Origin: an uncultured Roseovarius sp.
Lineage (GTDB): Bacteria > Pseudomonadota > Alphaproteobacteria > Rhodobacterales > Rhodobacteraceae
Assembly: GCF_947259555.1 (NCBI RefSeq)
Contig: NZ_CAMYMD010000085.1
Location: forward strand, 1 to 38,198
DNA length: 38,198 nucleotides
Direction: 5' to 3'
Shown here piece after piece: positions 1-8,815 of this stretch. The position numbers and the translations under genes are program-made. The notes under the pieces are model-generated. The model saw nothing but the letters and a program-made list of their open reading frames with translations, was not told the origin of the DNA and made no database searches. How positions within the stretch are numbered: position 1 is the first letter of the stretch; each line of letters begins with the position of its first letter.

Positions 1-126
1 AGCTGAACAGCGACCCGCTTGCCTCGTCCGTCCCACGCATCGCCACCTCCTGCTGCCGCTGCCATGCCGGAAGTGAATCATGTTCTCATAACCGCGTCGA
101 GGGCCGACTTTTTCAGCAGCCTGTTA
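1..126 (-). mobile_element. Insertion sequence end with the 5' start of its transposase (partial)
   Basis: A minus-strand reading frame starts with ATG at position 40, behind a strong AGGAGG at five bases' spacing, and runs off the left edge. Its 13 visible residues, MRGTDEASGSLFS, match my memory of the N terminus of an IS5/IS1182-like transposase (DUF772 plus DDE domain) common in alphaproteobacteria. Outward of it, the stretch at about 102-126 reads on the minus strand as TAACAGGCTGCTGAAAAAGT, which resembles the terminal inverted repeat of such elements. The element would end about 30 bases before the response regulator start at 159. The exact boundary and family cannot be fixed because the other end is outside the window. 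Confidence 0.62.
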
Positions 127-158
127 AGTCGGTTAGAACCCCCACCTTCACACCTGAA

Positions 159-932
159 ATGGATTACGCTTTGCCTCGTCCCAACCTGCTCCTGCTAGAT
201 GATGAAGACCAAATCGCCAGCCTCCTCGTGGATGCGCTTTCGCTTGATGGTTGTGATGTGACAACCGTTACGACAATTGCTGACTTCCAGGCGCAGCAGG
301 CCAATCAAAATTTCGACCTTTACCTGGTCGATCTCGGCTTGCCTGACGGCAACGGTCTCTCGTTGATCCAGGGTCTTGCACAGGATCCGACATGCGGCGT
401 CATCATCCTGACCGGCCGCGCAGAGGAAACAGACCGTGTCGTCGGCCTCGAAATCGGTGCTGACGATTACATCACCAAGCCGTTCCGCGTACGCGAGGTT
501 GTCGCGCGCGTGCACGCCGTCTTGCGCCGAACCCAACCGAAACCCCGCGCGCAACGGTCAGAGGAATTCGATGCAGAACCAGCGAGCAGCGTTGCGCAGC
601 CTGCGAATGGCGAGGCCGACAGCATCGAATTCGACGGCTACAAACTCGACCTTGGGGCATGGCTTCTCTACGCACCCGACGGCAGCGAGGTCACTCTCAC
701 AACCGCGGAATTCAACCTCTTGTCGGCGCTGTTGCAACACCGCGGACAGGTTCTCAGCCGCGATCAGCTTATGAATGCCATCAAGGGACGCGACTGGGAA
801 AGCTATGACCGCGCGGTTGACAGCCTCGTGAGCCGCCTCAGAAACAAGGTTCCGGCCCCTGAAGGGCGCTCGCACTATATCCGGACCGTGCACGGGATTG
901 GCTACGCGTTTTCTATGTCCAACAGCCAGTGA
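159..932 (+). CDS. OmpR/PhoB-type response regulator
   Basis: This 257-residue protein is a two-component output regulator. Residues about 9-125 form a receiver domain with the acidic pair D14/D15, a phospho-accepting aspartate at D58 (LVDLGLPDG), T85 in ILTGR and K107 in TKPF. A polar linker of about 30 residues follows. Residues about 160-255 form a winged-helix DNA-binding domain with the usual TTAEFNLL, RDQLMNAIKGRDW and RTVHGIGYAF blocks. All key residues are present, so it should be phosphorylated and bind DNA. The next gene on the same strand is a hybrid sensor kinase 249 bases downstream, a possible but unproven partner. No convincing ribosome site precedes ATG 159. The upstream DNA belongs to an insertion sequence, so its native promoter may be lost. 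Confidence 0.9.
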   Translation: MDYALPRPNLLLLDDEDQIASLLVDALSLDGCDVTTVTTIADFQAQQANQNFDLYLVDLGLPDGNGLSLIQGLAQDPTCGVIILTGRAEETDRVVGLEIGADDYITKPFRVREVVARVHAVLRRTQPKPRAQRSEEFDAEPASSVAQPANGEADSIEFDGYKLDLGAWLLYAPDGSEVTLTTAEFNLLSALLQHRGQVLSRDQLMNAIKGRDWESYDRAVDSLVSRLRNKVPAPEGRSHYIRTVHGIGYAFSMSNSQ

Positions 933-937
933 ATGCT

Positions 938-960
938 GCGCCGACTGGCCGAGTCAGCGC
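938..960 (+). terminator. Possible weak terminator hairpin after the response regulator
   Basis: Six bases after the stop codon, GCGC-C-GACT pairs with AGTC-A-GCGC around a five-base loop, with one mismatch. No strong T run follows, so termination here is only a possibility. Confidence 0.3.
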
Positions 961-1181
961 GCTTGAATTATGTTATTGTGGTGTGGCCGTAACCGGCCGC
1001 CAAAAATTATTGGGCTCTGCGGCGACCCAAGCGGCAACATGAGGGGCTAACAGAAGACTGGAGCAGGTTATCCACAGCTTTAGGATAAAAAATGACCCTG
1101 TCAGCCATGGAAAGAAACGTCGCGTTTTAGTGTTGTGATGTCTGTGCGCATGCGGTTCCCGATAGCGCCATGAGGTGAAGA

Positions 1182-4100
1182 ATGTCGAAACTGTCATCCC
1201 TGACCCCGGAAATGGTTGAGACACTCGATATCTGTCCGACAGTCATTCTGATATTCGAGATCGAAACCTTCAAGATTGTTGCCGCCAATGACGCGGCCGC
1301 CCGCAAGTACGGGCATTCCAAGCCAGAGCTCACCGCGATGTCGATCATGGACCTGCGGCCCTCGGACGAGATACCGCGGATTGCAAGACTGGCCAGCCGG
1401 ATGAAGGACGGCCCGGATGCCGCCGGCAGATCGCGTCATTTGACCAAAGACGGCGAGGAATTCATCGCCGAGGTCATCACGCAGATGGTAGAGATGAACG
1501 GGCGCCCGTGCAAACTGGCAATGATCCACGATGTAACACGCCAGGCGGAACAGGAGGACGCGACCCAGGCGCTTTTGGGTCAGGCCTTTGCGCGGGCCCG
1601 CGCGGCTGACACGACCGCGCTGCATTTTGCGAGCCTTTTCAACATCGCACCCGGGCGATGCGCCATTGTCGAGCCAGAGGGGTTCGAGGTCATTGCGGTC
1701 AACGATGCCTATCTGCAGTCGATCGGCAAACAGCGCGCCGAGGTGATCGGGCACCCGCTTCTCGATGTCGCGTCCGACCTGACCACAGGGGGCGACCAGT
1801 CTCCGTTGGAGAATTTGCGCGCGTCGCTGCAAGAGGCCGCCACAACCGGCGACCATCAGGTTATGAAAACCACCGGTCTCGCCTATGTGATGCCACTCTC
1901 TGGCGATGACATCATGCGCGAGCCGGACTGGACGGTGGTGAACATGCCGCTGAAAAGGCCCGACGGATCGGTTCAATTTATTCTACAGAGCCTGTCACCA
2001 AGCCTGGACACAGATGACTATGACAGCACCGGGAAGGCCGCCATTGACATGCCCGGGCACCTCAAGGCCGGCCTGACCTCTCACGAGAATGCGGTTCTCT
2101 GGCGTCAACTGGCCGACCGCGAGGCGCTGTTTCGGACGACCGAGCGGCTATTGGGCGTGCATGTCTGGCGCCTGGACCTGGACAAAAAACAACTTGAATG
2201 GTCCGGTGAACTCTTCGAGGTCTTCGGCCTTCCGCTCGGGTCCAGAGCCCCGACGTTCGATGAATATGTCGCGATGGTCCATCCCGATGACCGCGATGCC
2301 ATGCTCGCCAATTTCAACGCATTTTTCGAGAGCGCCGATCAGGACTTTACCTTTGCCCACAGGATCGTGCGCCCAAACGGCGGGGTGGTCCACATCAAAG
2401 GCGGTGCCGATCGCATCCTCGTGAACGGACGCACCTTGCTGAGCGGCGTCGTGCAGGACGTGACCCAAGAGGTTGAGGCCAGTGCCCAGGCGGGGCGCAG
2501 GGAATATCTGATGAGCGTCGCCGGCGAGATTGGACGTATTGGCGGCTGGCGCGTCGATCTCGAAAGCGAGACCGTCGAATGGTCGCGAGAAGTCGCCCGT
2601 ATCCACGAAGCCCCGGAAACCCGAGAGCTCGGCTTCCAGCGCGCGGTTGCCTTTTTCTCACCCGAATATAGGGACCTTATCATCGAAAGGTTCAACGCCT
2701 GCGTCGAAACGGGCACCCCGTTCGACGAGGTGATGCAGATTATCACGACCCGGGGCAATCGTGTCTGGATCCGCTCTTTGGGCGCACCCGAGCGCGATGC
2801 GACCACCGGACGTATTGTCGGGGTGCAGGGCGCGCTTCAGGACCTGACGGAATTCGTCCGGCTTGACGCGGAACGCAATGCGCTGCGTGACCGGCTCAGC
2901 CGCACATTGGAGAGCATGGAAGACGGTTTTTTCCTGCTCTGCCAAAATTGGAAGTTCACCTATGTCAATCACCAGTGCGAGAAATTACTGGGACGCACGC
3001 GTCAGGAGTTGCTGGGCAAAGTTATCTGGTCCGCATTCCCCGAGGCCGTCGGGAGCCGCTTTGAAACCGAGTACCGCCACGCAGTCGAAACCGGCGAGAC
3101 AGTCGAATTCACAGAATTCTTCTCACCGCTGGAGGCCTGGTTCCGGGTGACCGCCCATCCCTCGGCCGATGGCTTGGCCGTGTACTTCCGTGACGTGACC
3201 CGCGAGCGCATCCGCGACCAGAACCTGCGCATGCTCAATGCGACCGTCGCACGCATGGACGACATGCTGCTGATCACCGAGGCCGGGCCGATCGACGCCC
3301 CAGACGGGCCGCGTATCACCTATGTCAACACCGCATTCGAAACGCTGACCGGCTACAACGCCACAGATGTCATCGGCATGACGCCGCGTTTCTTGCAGGG
3401 GCCTGAAACCGACAGGGCCGAACTCGACCGCATCCGAAGCGCGCTCAAGCGGCAAAAACCCGTGCGCGCCGAAGTGATCAACTATGCCCGTGATGGCAGC
3501 AAGTACTGGGTCGAGATCCACATCACGCCGCTCACCGATGCCGCAGGCAAGACAACGCATTTCGTCGCCCTGCAACGCGACATCAGCGAGCGCCGCGCGG
3601 CAGAGCAAAATCTGAGGATGAGCGAAGAGCGCTTTCGGTTGACCACCGAGGCCAGCAAGGATGTCATTTGGGACTGGGATATTCAGTCAGGCGACATCTG
3701 GTGGAGCGACAAACTGCTGTCGGTCTTTGGCCATGATGTTGAAAAGTCCCCGTTGCTTTTGAGCGATATCACAGGGTTCATCCACGCAGGGGATGAGAAA
3801 CGCGTCAAGGCCGGTCTGGACAAGGTTGTACACGGAAACGAAAACGACTGGCATGACGAATATCGTTTCATACGCGCCGACGGACGCACCGCCCATGTCG
3901 TCGATCGCGCGTTCGTGCTGCGCGATGAGAATGGCCAGGCCTTGCGCATGATCGGAAGCATGACCGACGTCACGCGCGAGCGCCAGACCGAGGCCATATT
4001 ACGCCAATCGCAAAAGCTTGATGCGATCGGACAGTTGACCGGCGGTGTCGCACATGACTTCAACAATCTTCTCACCGTAATGCTGAACAATGGCGACTTT

Positions 4101-5129
4101 CTCGTCGAGAACCTGACAGACCGTAAGGATCTGAGCAAAATGGCCGAGCAGATCGTGGGGGCCGCAGAGCGCGGCGCGCAATTGACCAGCCGTTTGCTTG
4201 CCTTCGCCCGCCGCCAGCCGCTGTCGCCCGAGGTGACCGACCTCAATGTAACAACCCAATCGCTAGAGCCATTGCTGCGCCGCAGTCTTGGCGAGAGTTG
4301 CGAGATCGAGATCGTTCTGGCCGATGACTTGTGGCTGGTCGAGGTCGACCCCAGCCAGTTCGAAGCCGCACTTCTCAACCTGTCGATCAATGCCCGCGAT
4401 GCCATGCCCACCGGTGGCAAGCTCACGATAGAAACCATGAACACCTGGATCGATTCCGAGGGGGCCAGCCTGGTTGATATCGAGGAAGGACAGTACGCTG
4501 TGGTCGCCGTCACCGATACGGGCGCAGGGATGCCCCCCGAGACCATCGAGCGGGTACTGGAGCCCTTCTTCACCACCAAAACCCAGGGCAGCGGGCTGGG
4601 CTTGCCGATGGTTTACGGCTTTACAAAACAGTCGCGCGGCAATCTCAAGATCTATTCCGAGGTCGGCGAAGGCACGACAGTCAAGCTCTATTTCCCGCAA
4701 TCAGAGTCCGAGGTCGCCGAGGTATCGTCCGAGATTGACATGCCGATCCTGCCGCGGGGTCTCGGTGAGCACATACTGGTGGTCGAAGACGACCCGCACG
4801 TGCGGCGGAATGTTGTCAAGATGATCGAGGGCCTGGGCTACCGCGTCACCGAGGCAATGAACGCAGCGAGGGCACTGGAGCTTTTGGACGTGTCAGACGA
4901 CATCGTGATGTTGTTCACAGATATCGTGATGCCCGGCGGCATGAATGGCAGCGAACTGGCCACCGCCGCACTTCAGCGGCGTCCTGATCTTTGTGTGCTC
5001 TATACCTCTGGCTACACCGAGAACGCGATTGTCCATCAGGGACGGCTGGACCCGGGCGTGCAACTGCTGTCAAAACCGTACCGGCGCTATGATCTGGCCC
5101 TCAAGCTGCGCACCGTCCTCAGCCAGTGA
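1182..5129 (+). CDS. Multi-PAS hybrid sensor histidine kinase
   Basis: This 1315-residue protein starts behind GAGGTG, four bases before ATG. It shows no clear membrane segment, so it is probably cytoplasmic. I count seven PAS-like domains at about 12-115, 150-275, 315-425, 440-560, 570-680, 688-800 and 812-930. A HisKA dimerisation helix carries H958 in GGVAHDFNNLL. The ATPase domain has NARDAM, DTGAGM and GSGLGL. A C-terminal receiver from about 1196 has D1247 in FTDIVMPGG and a SKPY lysine. There is no Hpt domain, so onward transfer needs another protein or the receiver is self-regulatory. PAS six is LOV-like (LTGY, RFLQG), but proline P735 sits where the flavin-binding cysteine should be. 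The signal it detects cannot be deduced. The upstream response regulator is a candidate partner. Confidence 0.93.
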   Translation: MSKLSSLTPEMVETLDICPTVILIFEIETFKIVAANDAAARKYGHSKPELTAMSIMDLRPSDEIPRIARLASRMKDGPDAAGRSRHLTKDGEEFIAEVITQMVEMNGRPCKLAMIHDVTRQAEQEDATQALLGQAFARARAADTTALHFASLFNIAPGRCAIVEPEGFEVIAVNDAYLQSIGKQRAEVIGHPLLDVASDLTTGGDQSPLENLRASLQEAATTGDHQVMKTTGLAYVMPLSGDDIMREPDWTVVNMPLKRPDGSVQFILQSLSPSLDTDDYDSTGKAAIDMPGHLKAGLTSHENAVLWRQLADREALFRTTERLLGVHVWRLDLDKKQLEWSGELFEVFGLPLGSRAPTFDEYVAMVHPDDRDAMLANFNAFFESADQDFTFAHRIVRPNGGVVHIKGGADRILVNGRTLLSGVVQDVTQEVEASAQAGRREYLMSVAGEIGRIGGWRVDLESETVEWSREVARIHEAPETRELGFQRAVAFFSPEYRDLIIERFNACVETGTPFDEVMQIITTRGNRVWIRSLGAPERDATTGRIVGVQGALQDLTEFVRLDAERNALRDRLSRTLESMEDGFFLLCQNWKFTYVNHQCEKLLGRTRQELLGKVIWSAFPEAVGSRFETEYRHAVETGETVEFTEFFSPLEAWFRVTAHPSADGLAVYFRDVTRERIRDQNLRMLNATVARMDDMLLITEAGPIDAPDGPRITYVNTAFETLTGYNATDVIGMTPRFLQGPETDRAELDRIRSALKRQKPVRAEVINYARDGSKYWVEIHITPLTDAAGKTTHFVALQRDISERRAAEQNLRMSEERFRLTTEASKDVIWDWDIQSGDIWWSDKLLSVFGHDVEKSPLLLSDITGFIHAGDEKRVKAGLDKVVHGNENDWHDEYRFIRADGRTAHVVDRAFVLRDENGQALRMIGSMTDVTRERQTEAILRQSQKLDAIGQLTGGVAHDFNNLLTVMLNNGDFLVENLTDRKDLSKMAEQIVGAAERGAQLTSRLLAFARRQPLSPEVTDLNVTTQSLEPLLRRSLGESCEIEIVLADDLWLVEVDPSQFEAALLNLSINARDAMPTGGKLTIETMNTWIDSEGASLVDIEEGQYAVVAVTDTGAGMPPETIERVLEPFFTTKTQGSGLGLPMVYGFTKQSRGNLKIYSEVGEGTTVKLYFPQSESEVAEVSSEIDMPILPRGLGEHILVVEDDPHVRRNVVKMIEGLGYRVTEAMNAARALELLDVSDDIVMLFTDIVMPGGMNGSELATAALQRRPDLCVLYTSGYTENAIVHQGRLDPGVQLLSKPYRRYDLALKLRTVLSQ

Positions 5130-5572
5130 CCGGCCGGAACATACCCGCATCCAATTCGTCAGGGTGCGGGCCTGGACCTGGAAAGCGACATCGCACATTG
5201 GGGGTATCTGTGCCCGAATCCCAAACCCATATCGGCGTGCAGGCACGCAAAACGCTTGAATTCTGGTTGCCTTTCACAGGGCTTGTATCAAAATACGAGA
5301 ACATGTCTCTAATTGTGAAACGATTCGAGAGTACGCCGCGAATTTGCCGGGACCGTCGAGCGCAGTTTGCTCAGGTCTGGTCGGGCGATTCGGAGATATG
5401 TCAGGATAAGAATTCAGACGTTGCCTCAAGAATGTGGCAGGTCTCGACAGAGCTGCCAGTCTACAGCGCAGGAAGCCAAGGTTAGAGGAGGCCGAGGCCA
5501 CGGCGCCAATAAAAAGGACAAATTACGCCACCGGCCCCGACCGGGCCAACACATTCAAGGGAGGATATGGAC
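5130..5572. other. 443-base intergenic region without a recognisable gene
   Basis: No open frame here resembles a protein I know. Just after the kinase stop, CCCGCATCC (5144-5152) can pair with GGGTGCGGG (5162-5170), with one G-T pair. This could be a kinase-end hairpin, but no T run follows. The middle part around 5280-5320 is richer in A and T and is the likeliest place for the promoter of the next gene. AAGGGAGG at 5557-5564 is that gene's ribosome site. Confidence 0.5.
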
Positions 5573-6973
5573 ATGACGTTAAGACCGGACCCGACATTTC
5601 ACGCCACGGCACAGCTTGCCATGCAGGCACCTGTAGAGAACTACGGCTTCACCGTGATGCTCAGCCCTGACGGCTCGCAGCCTGACGGCATAGCCGTGGT
5701 CGACCTCAACCCGAATTCAGACAGCTACGGCACGATCGTCCATACCTTGCTGATGCCGTACAAGGGCGACGAGTTTCACCATTTTGGCTGGAATGCGTGT
5801 TCCTCGTCGCTGTCTCCGATGTCAGGTCATGCCTTTCTTGAACGGCGCTACCTGATCGTGCCGGGCATCCGGTCGTCGCGGATCTACGTGATTGATACCA
5901 AAGACCCACTTGATCTCAAGATTCACAAGATCATCGAGCCTGAAGAGGTCTTTGCCAAGACCGGCTATTCGCGGCCCCACACCATCCATTGCGGCCCCGA
6001 GGGGATCTATGTCTCGACACTGGGTGGCGGCGGCGCGGATGGCATCGACGGCCCGCCGGGCATCTTTATCATGGATTGCGAGACCTTCGAGATCATCGGC
6101 CAGTACGAGATGGACCGCGGCAAGCAGGACAAGCACTACGATTTCTGGTGGAACCTGCCGCAGGATTACATGGTCAGTTCTGAATGGGGCCTGCCCCCGC
6201 AGTTTGAAAACGGCATCGTGCCCGAGGATTTGCTATCGAACAAATATGGCCACTCGATCCACTTCTGGGACCTGCGCAAGCGCAAGAACATCCAGACGAT
6301 GGACTTTGGCGAGAATTACCAGATGGCACTGGAAATCCGGCCCGCGCATGACCCCAAGAAATCCTACGGGTTTTGCGGCGTGGTGGTGGACACGACCAAC
6401 CTGCAAGGCGCGATCTTTACTTGGTGGCGCGGCGAGGATGGCACGTGGCAGTCCAAGAAAACGATCACCATCGACCCGCGCCCGGAAAAGCCCGAGAACC
6501 TGCCGCCGTTGTTGCAGGGGTTCGAGGCCGTGCCGCCACTGGTCACCGATATCGACCTCAGCCTTGATGACAAATACCTCTATGTCGCCTGCTGGGGCTT
6601 GGGTGAGATGCATCAATATGACGTATCGGACCCGATGAACCCGGTCCTCACCGGCAAGGTAGAGCTCGGCGGTATCGCGCGCGGCGCCAAGCATCCCGGA
6701 GGCGGAGAGTTTGCGTTCGGGCCGCAGATGGTCGAGATCAGCCGGGACGGCAAACGGGTCTACTGGACCAACTCGCTCTATTCCACGTGGGACAGTCAAT
6801 TCTATCCGGGCCAGGAGGGCGGCCAGATGGTGATGGCCCGTGTCGGCGAAAACGGCGGTCTGGACCTCGACCCGGATTTCTACGTCGATTTCCCCGAGGG
6901 TCACCGCGCCCACCAGATCCGGCTCGAAGGCGGCGACTGCTCGACCGACAGCTTTTGCTATCCAAACGTCTGA
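5573..6973 (+). CDS. Selenium-binding protein SBP56 / methanethiol oxidase family
   Basis: This 466-residue protein of the SELENBP1/SBP56 beta-propeller family matches the usual family length. Members of the family oxidise methanethiol to formaldehyde, hydrogen sulfide and hydrogen peroxide, so this is the likely reaction. The family's selenium-binding cysteine block is present (FGWNACSSS, C76). So are the histidine-rich blocks SRPHTIHC, GHSIHFWDL and GEMHQYDVSDP and the C-terminal HQIRLEGGD and DSFCYP. I place the start at the second ATG (5573), because AAGGGAGG is eight bases from it but only two from the ATG at 5567. No signal peptide is visible, unlike periplasmic MtoX of Hyphomicrobium, so it probably acts in the cytoplasm. 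The following membrane-protein gene starts on the base after its stop codon, implying translational coupling. The family is certain, the substrate inferred. Confidence 0.9.
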   Translation: MTLRPDPTFHATAQLAMQAPVENYGFTVMLSPDGSQPDGIAVVDLNPNSDSYGTIVHTLLMPYKGDEFHHFGWNACSSSLSPMSGHAFLERRYLIVPGIRSSRIYVIDTKDPLDLKIHKIIEPEEVFAKTGYSRPHTIHCGPEGIYVSTLGGGGADGIDGPPGIFIMDCETFEIIGQYEMDRGKQDKHYDFWWNLPQDYMVSSEWGLPPQFENGIVPEDLLSNKYGHSIHFWDLRKRKNIQTMDFGENYQMALEIRPAHDPKKSYGFCGVVVDTTNLQGAIFTWWRGEDGTWQSKKTITIDPRPEKPENLPPLLQGFEAVPPLVTDIDLSLDDKYLYVACWGLGEMHQYDVSDPMNPVLTGKVELGGIARGAKHPGGGEFAFGPQMVEISRDGKRVYWTNSLYSTWDSQFYPGQEGGQMVMARVGENGGLDLDPDFYVDFPEGHRAHQIRLEGGDCSTDSFCYPNV

Positions 6974-7645
6974 ATGGAATTCGACACAAGCACGGTGACG
7001 GCCCTCTGGGGGGGCGTCATCCTTTCGGGGCTTTATCATGGGGTCAATCCCGGCATGGGGTGGCCGCTGGCGGTGTCCGCCGGGCTCATGGAAGGCCGCC
7101 ACAGCGCCATGGCCAAGGCCATCGGCGCCCTGGCGGTCGGGCATCTTCTGGCGATGCTCGCGATCCTTCTGCCATTCTCGATGATGACGGCGCTGGTCAA
7201 CTGGCAAACCGAAATCCGCCTCGCTGCGGGTGCGTTGGTGGCCGCTGTCGGGGTCTACCTTCTGATCAACCGCAAGCATCCCAGATTCCTCGCGCGGGTC
7301 CATCCGACGAAACTCGTCCTGTGGTCTTTCCTCGCGGCGATGGCCCATGGGGCCGGCTTGATGCTGGTGCCAATCTACCTTGGGATTTGCGGGATTGACG
7401 CGGGCGACGGCGGCCACGAGGCCGCAAGGACCCTGATGGGCCAGAATATCGCCTCCGCGTTTTTCGTGGCCTTTGCGCACACGGTCGCCATGACCATGGC
7501 GGGCGGCGTGATCGCCGTGGCGATTTACTCCTATTTCGGGCTCAAATTTCTCTCGCGCACGTGGTTCAATCTCGATGTCGTCTGGGCCCTGAGCCTGATA
7601 ACCGTCGGGCTTTTCGGAATATACTACGCGCTTCGCGGCCATTGA
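6974..7645 (+). CDS. Polytopic membrane protein coupled to SBP56
   Basis: This 223-residue protein has about six hydrophobic segments. Three of them hold conserved-looking histidine motifs: GLYHGVNPGMGW near residue 20, AMAHGAGLML near residue 120 and AFAHTVAMTM near residue 170. The H-x-NPGMG pattern recalls nickel/cobalt carriers and HupE/UreJ-type proteins, but I cannot assign a family firmly. Its ATG follows the SBP56 stop codon directly (TGA then ATG), so both are almost certainly made from one message. A role in moving a metal or small substrate for the SBP56 protein is a guess from this coupling. The frame is a real gene, as shown by its hydrophobic pattern, high third-position GC and lack of a competing frame. 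Confidence 0.8.
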   Translation: MEFDTSTVTALWGGVILSGLYHGVNPGMGWPLAVSAGLMEGRHSAMAKAIGALAVGHLLAMLAILLPFSMMTALVNWQTEIRLAAGALVAAVGVYLLINRKHPRFLARVHPTKLVLWSFLAAMAHGAGLMLVPIYLGICGIDAGDGGHEAARTLMGQNIASAFFVAFAHTVAMTMAGGVIAVAIYSYFGLKFLSRTWFNLDVVWALSLITVGLFGIYYALRGH

Positions 7646-7753
7646 TCCGCTTTTGCATCAACGCGAACTGGGCTTTGTCGCACGATCTAAAGCCCGTACC
7701 GTCAAAAGGTAATCATTTGATTCAGGTCCCGTCGAACACCGCGACCACCAAGC

Positions 7754-8629
7754 TCAGGCACGGCTTTCTCGCGGCGGGTCCTCTTCCGCGAGGGGCGTCG
7801 CATCCCGCGCCATTTCGCAGTCCCACAAGGCCGAGATATGTTCTCTCGCCTCGTTTATCTCGGTTGCGACACCGTCCAGCCCCATCGCCGCCAGATGTGG
7901 CCTGATCTCTTCGATATCCTGCCCGCTCACGACGATTGCCGCCTGCGGGCACTGCCGGTGCAGCGCCTCGACAAGGCTCGACAGCCGGTCCAGGGAATGC
8001 CGCCCGCCGATCGACAACCCGACAATGCAGCGCGGCAGCTTCGCAATTTCGGCAACAAGCTCGTCCTGGCTCAACCCGACCTTGAGCGCGATGTCCCATC
8101 CGTCGCCGCGAAACAAGTCTGCGGCCATGCGAATGCCAAGGGTATGCTGTTCGCCCGGGATCGACGCAAAAACCACCTTGAGCTCTTGTGGTGTCGCAGG
8201 TGGATGCGCTGTAAGGGTCATCTTTTGCAACAGTTCGAAAATACGCCCGGTCGCATCGGTAACTTCGACAAAACTTGCCCGATCCTCGATCCACCAATCC
8301 CCCAGCATCCGCGCGGCTGCGGCGAGATATTGCAGATAGATCACCTCTGTGGATCTGGTTTTCGCGAGTTCGCGTATGATCTCGTCTGCCGATCGCGCCT
8401 CATCTCTCGACACCAATGCCGTGCAGAGTGTTTCCACCTCCTCCATCGATGGACCATGCGGCAGAGAATCGGTGTCCCTTTCCCGGTACGCGATTCGGCG
8501 CAGCACTTCGTGGGCCAAACCGGCCAGCAGGTACAAGGGCGGTCTTTCGTTTATATGTGGCACGTCATCCGGGCCGTACTCTCCGTTTCCGGCGCCCGGG
8601 TGAACCAATAGCGGCGTTGCGGTATTCAT
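7754..8629 (-). CDS. B12-binding-fold sensor/regulator (PpaA/AerR or SCHIC-like)
   Basis: This 291-residue soluble protein has a helical N-terminal part (about 60-140) with LGDWWIEDRASFVEVT, like the cap module before B12-binding domains. From about residue 150 it has a Rossmann-type cobalamin-binding domain. The ligand motif GEQHTLG places H162 where cobalamin's lower axial histidine lies in the DxHxxG pattern, here with E for D. Such proteins in Rhodobacteraceae include PpaA/AerR co-regulators of photosynthesis genes and the heme-binding SCHIC domain of AppA. No DNA-binding domain is visible, so it may act through a protein partner. I chose ATG 8629 because GGGAGGGGG stands six to eight bases before it. 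Two earlier in-frame ATGs (8647 and 8671) lack this. The cofactor, cobalamin or heme, cannot be decided from sequence. It lies just downstream of the phytochrome operon, on the same strand. Confidence 0.78.
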   Translation of the reverse strand: MNTATPLLVHPGAGNGEYGPDDVPHINERPPLYLLAGLAHEVLRRIAYRERDTDSLPHGPSMEEVETLCTALVSRDEARSADEIIRELAKTRSTEVIYLQYLAAAARMLGDWWIEDRASFVEVTDATGRIFELLQKMTLTAHPPATPQELKVVFASIPGEQHTLGIRMAADLFRGDGWDIALKVGLSQDELVAEIAKLPRCIVGLSIGGRHSLDRLSSLVEALHRQCPQAAIVVSGQDIEEIRPHLAAMGLDGVATEINEAREHISALWDCEMARDATPLAEEDPPRESRA

Positions 8630-8815
8630 CTGTCCCCCTCCCGACATTCTTGATGCCCCGAGGCTCGGCATTCCTCATTTACAACCACCGGCCACCAATC
8701 CAGGAACCCCGAACATCACTTTCGCGATAGTCGAGCGTACGGTTATAAAATGTCCTGGGGCTAGTTGGGGATTGCCACTACGTATTTATGCGTATGGATC
8801 TGGAGGATCGGACAA

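Noticed and set aside
6233..7642. A 469-codon minus-strand open frame opposite the SBP56 gene and its membrane partner
   Set aside because: Composition is typical of antisense frames and the plus strand has conserved family blocks throughout.
8672..8815. Possible terminator or photosynthesis-regulator site between the FixJ-like and B12-type genes
   Set aside because: Only weak hairpins with bulges and no T run were found, and no clear TGT-N12-ACA site.
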